DNA of 7,546 nt from Actinomycetota bacterium (lineage in GTDB: Bacteria; Actinomycetota; Humimicrobiia; Humimicrobiales; Humimicrobiaceae), in contig JAQVHC010000059.1 in NCBI GenBank assembly GCA_028696435.1, forward strand, positions 1 through 7,546. Reading direction: 5' to 3'. The translations under genes and the position numbers were made by a program. Shown here one piece after another: positions 5,699-7,546 of the stretch. Position 1 is the stretch's first letter. Each line of letters begins with the position of its first letter. Below the pieces are notes generated by a model. It did no database searches. It saw nothing but the letters and a program-made list of their open reading frames with translations, and was not told the origin of the DNA.

Positions 5699-7546
5699 AA
5701 GCTTATCAATATCGTATAAACTTCTTATTTTTAACTGCTCCTCTAATTCATCAATACTAATATTTTTCGAAATACCAGATTTTTCTACAGTAACTATCTT
5801 TTCATCCCCTGCGGTAAGATCAAAATAATTATCACTGAATCTACAGTCTTCCTCCTTTAAATCAAGCTCCACAGATTTTACAAAAGCTTTTGATTTTAGT
5901 TTAATAATAAACTTTCTATCACTTTCATTAAAAGTTGTTTTTATTTCAGGATTTATGAAATTAAAGTGTTTTGGCTTTACAAACAGGAGTGTCCCATAAC
6001 TACCATCGCATCCATTAACTTTTAAGAAAAACTCGAGATAAACTTCTTTTATATTATTATTATTTATTACATCTTTAAGGTTAAGCCCTGCACACCTTTT
6101 AGCTTTTAATGAAGCGATCGTTACGCTTTCTTTGCCTTCACGTAATACCCCACCCCTGATATCCCTGAGCTTCCATTCAACCACACCTTTTATATCTTCT
6201 CGTGAATCATTTGTAACATAAATGTTTACCCCGGTCCCATTATCTTCAGCAGATATTAATACAGGTGAATAAAAACGCTTTGCGTAATAATGAAGTGCTT
6301 TCCACCGTCCGTAATAATCTATACTTGACCATGATGCTACCGGCCAGCAATCATTAAGCTGCCAGTATATAGAGCCCATGCACCGACCTCTGTTTCTTCT
6401 CCAGTGTTCAACGCCATATTTTATGGCTTCAGCTTGCAAAACCTGGGATGCATAAAGAAGAGATTCAAAATCCCCTGGATATTTAAATGTCTCCGAAAGA
6501 TAGAAAAGTATTTTACCATTCGCAGAGCCATTTTTCTGATGTTTTTCCATCACATAGGAAAATATATTCCTGTCTTCCGGAATTGTGAAGCTCTTTACAG
6601 TTTTTATACCAGGAAATGACTGGAATCCAAACTCAGAAGTAAAACGAAAATAATGATTACGATAGTCACTGAATGGTTTCATCCCATGCCATACATCCCA
6701 GTAATGAACATCTCCTCTTGACTCATCATCTGGATTATCAAATTTCCCTCCCGATGAAGGAGAAGAAGGCCAGTAAAATCGATCCGGATCATACCTCTTT
6801 ACCATTTCAGGAATAATTACTTCAAAGAGATTTATATAATCTTTTTTTATTTGTTTCATTTTAAGTGATACCGGAGACCGGAACATCTGTAATTCTTCCA
6901 CCGTTTGTTTTTTATCAAACATACTTATCATCCATTCAATTTCATTGTTCCCACACCACAAACAAAGACAGGGATGATTTCTTATCCTCTTGATGTTATC
7001 CTCCAGTTCTTTCTTTATATTTTCAATAAATTTTCTGTCTGAAGGATAAATAGCGCATGCAAACATAAAATCCTGCCAGATAATAAGACCATACTCATCA
7101 CACAATTCAAAAAAATAATTATCGGGATAAATTCCACCGCCCCATACTCTTATACAATTAAAATTTGCTTTAACACAATCTTTTATAAGCTTTTCGGTGC
7201 GCTGCCGTGAATATCGCGACATCAGGTTATCCTCTATTATATAGTTTGCGCCTCTTGCAAAAATTGGTATACCATTCACTACAAACTCAAATGACTCTCC
7301 CCATTTATCTTTTTTTTGCCTTATATTCAGTGTTCTCAATCCTATACTAAATTCTCTTGAGTCAAGTATTTCATTTTCGTCTTTCAGCTTTACCTTTACT
7401 CTATAAAGGGGTTGCTTCCCATAACCATTTGGCCACCATAGTTCCGGGTCTTTTATCTCAAAGTTGAAATTACAGCTATTATCAGAATATTTTGAGCCGT
7501 TATCGGGATAATTTATTTCAATTGTTTTAAATATCTTTTTACCTGT
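5687..7546 (-). CDS. Glycoside hydrolase family 2, beta-mannosidase type, N-terminus outside window
   Basis: The - strand frame is open from the right edge to the stop at 5687, giving 619 visible residues. An apparent TTG start at 7337-7339 is internal, because conserved sequence continues upstream (PELWWPNGYG near residue 34). GH2 beta-mannosidases are usually about 800-850 residues, so about 200 N-terminal residues, mainly the jelly-roll domain, should lie outside. Visible parts are the end of an Ig-like domain (to about 75), a TIM barrel (about 80-430) and C-terminal beta domains. The acid/base is Glu202 in CGNNEIEW (codon 6941-6943) and the nucleophile is Glu305 in TSEFGFQSFP (codon 6632-6634); RVWGGGIY, WQDFMFACAIYP and YWQLNDCWP are also family signatures. 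The expected role is release of terminal beta-mannose from manno-oligosaccharides. It converges on the transporter operon, which supports a shared role. Signal peptide and promoter cannot be seen. Confidence 0.9.
   Translation of the reverse strand, partial: TGKKIFKTIEINYPDNGSKYSDNSCNFNFEIKDPELWWPNGYGKQPLYRVKVKLKDENEILDSREFSIGLRTLNIRQKKDKWGESFEFVVNGIPIFARGANYIIEDNLMSRYSRQRTEKLIKDCVKANFNCIRVWGGGIYPDNYFFELCDEYGLIIWQDFMFACAIYPSDRKFIENIKKELEDNIKRIRNHPCLCLWCGNNEIEWMISMFDKKQTVEELQMFRSPVSLKMKQIKKDYINLFEVIIPEMVKRYDPDRFYWPSSPSSGGKFDNPDDESRGDVHYWDVWHGMKPFSDYRNHYFRFTSEFGFQSFPGIKTVKSFTIPEDRNIFSYVMEKHQKNGSANGKILFYLSETFKYPGDFESLLYASQVLQAEAIKYGVEHWRRNRGRCMGSIYWQLNDCWPVASWSSIDYYGRWKALHYYAKRFYSPVLISAEDNGTGVNIYVTNDSREDIKGVVEWKLRDIRGGVLREGKESVTIASLKAKRCAGLNLKDVINNNNIKEVYLEFFLKVNGCDGSYGTLLFVKPKHFNFINPEIKTTFNESDRKFIIKLKSKAFVKSVELDLKEEDCRFSDNYFDLTAGDEKIVTVEKSGISKNISIDELEEQLKIRSLYDIDKLCFD

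Noticed and set aside
6404..6619. Open frame at 6404-6619 (+)
   Set aside because: It is antisense to the catalytic barrel of the GH2 gene and has no supporting feature.
7337..7339. TTG as the start of the GH2 gene
   Set aside because: The frame continues to the window edge with conserved GH2 sequence (PELWWPNGYG and following), so the codon is an internal Leu.
1..7546. CRISPR array, tRNA, rRNA or transposon
   Set aside because: No regularly spaced repeats, cloverleaf-forming tRNA arms, rRNA-like blocks, transposase or long terminal inverted repeats were seen on either strand.

Overview
This window looks like part of an AT-rich, low-GC bacterial chromosome. It holds a carbohydrate-uptake locus: a family 5 solute-binding protein, two inner-membrane permeases and two ATPases on the + strand, facing a glycoside hydrolase family 2 enzyme of beta-mannosidase type on the - strand. 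Strong AGGAGG-type ribosome binding sites, frequent AGA/AGG arginine codons and close similarity (from memory) to the Thermotoga cello- and manno-oligosaccharide ABC systems suggest an anaerobic fermenter of the Thermotogota or Halanaerobiales type. That placement is inference; no marker gene is present.

Layout. Positions 1-1569 (+) are the 3' part of a solute-binding protein gene that starts before the window. A GC-rich hairpin with a T tail (1611-1650) lies in the 124-base gap after it. Positions 1694-2680, 2686-3600, 3605-4567 and 4560-5498 (+) are a tight cluster of four genes: DppB-like permease, DppC-like permease, DppD-like ATPase and DppF-like ATPase. Spacings are 5 and 4 bases, then an 8-base overlap, and each gene has its own Shine-Dalgarno sequence. 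Positions 5499-5686 are an AT-rich convergent junction with short repeats and a weak, possibly bidirectional terminator. Positions 5687-7546 (-) are the 3' two-thirds or more of the GH2 gene, which runs off the right edge.

How it works together. The binding protein captures a beta-linked oligosaccharide outside the membrane, the permease pair and the two ATPases import it, and the GH2 enzyme removes terminal sugar (probably mannose) from the imported oligomer. Automated annotation would probably call the transporter 'dipeptide/oligopeptide', but the Trp-rich binding protein and the neighbouring beta-mannosidase argue for sugars.

The most unusual feature is the binding protein. Its visible part reads as the C-terminal part of one family 5 module, a short linker without a signal peptide, then the N-terminal half of a second module. 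The second module stops near the point in the fold where the window's opening sequence would follow. The gene therefore encodes either one and a half modules, a permuted fusion, or the relic of a recombination between tandem paralogues (or an assembly error). Smaller oddities are a compact EF-hand-like loop, a possible promoter overlapping the terminator, four A8 tracts in one permease gene, an Ile replacing the usual Pro after both Walker B glutamates, and tandem duplications at the ends of both convergent genes, one of which duplicates a stop codon.
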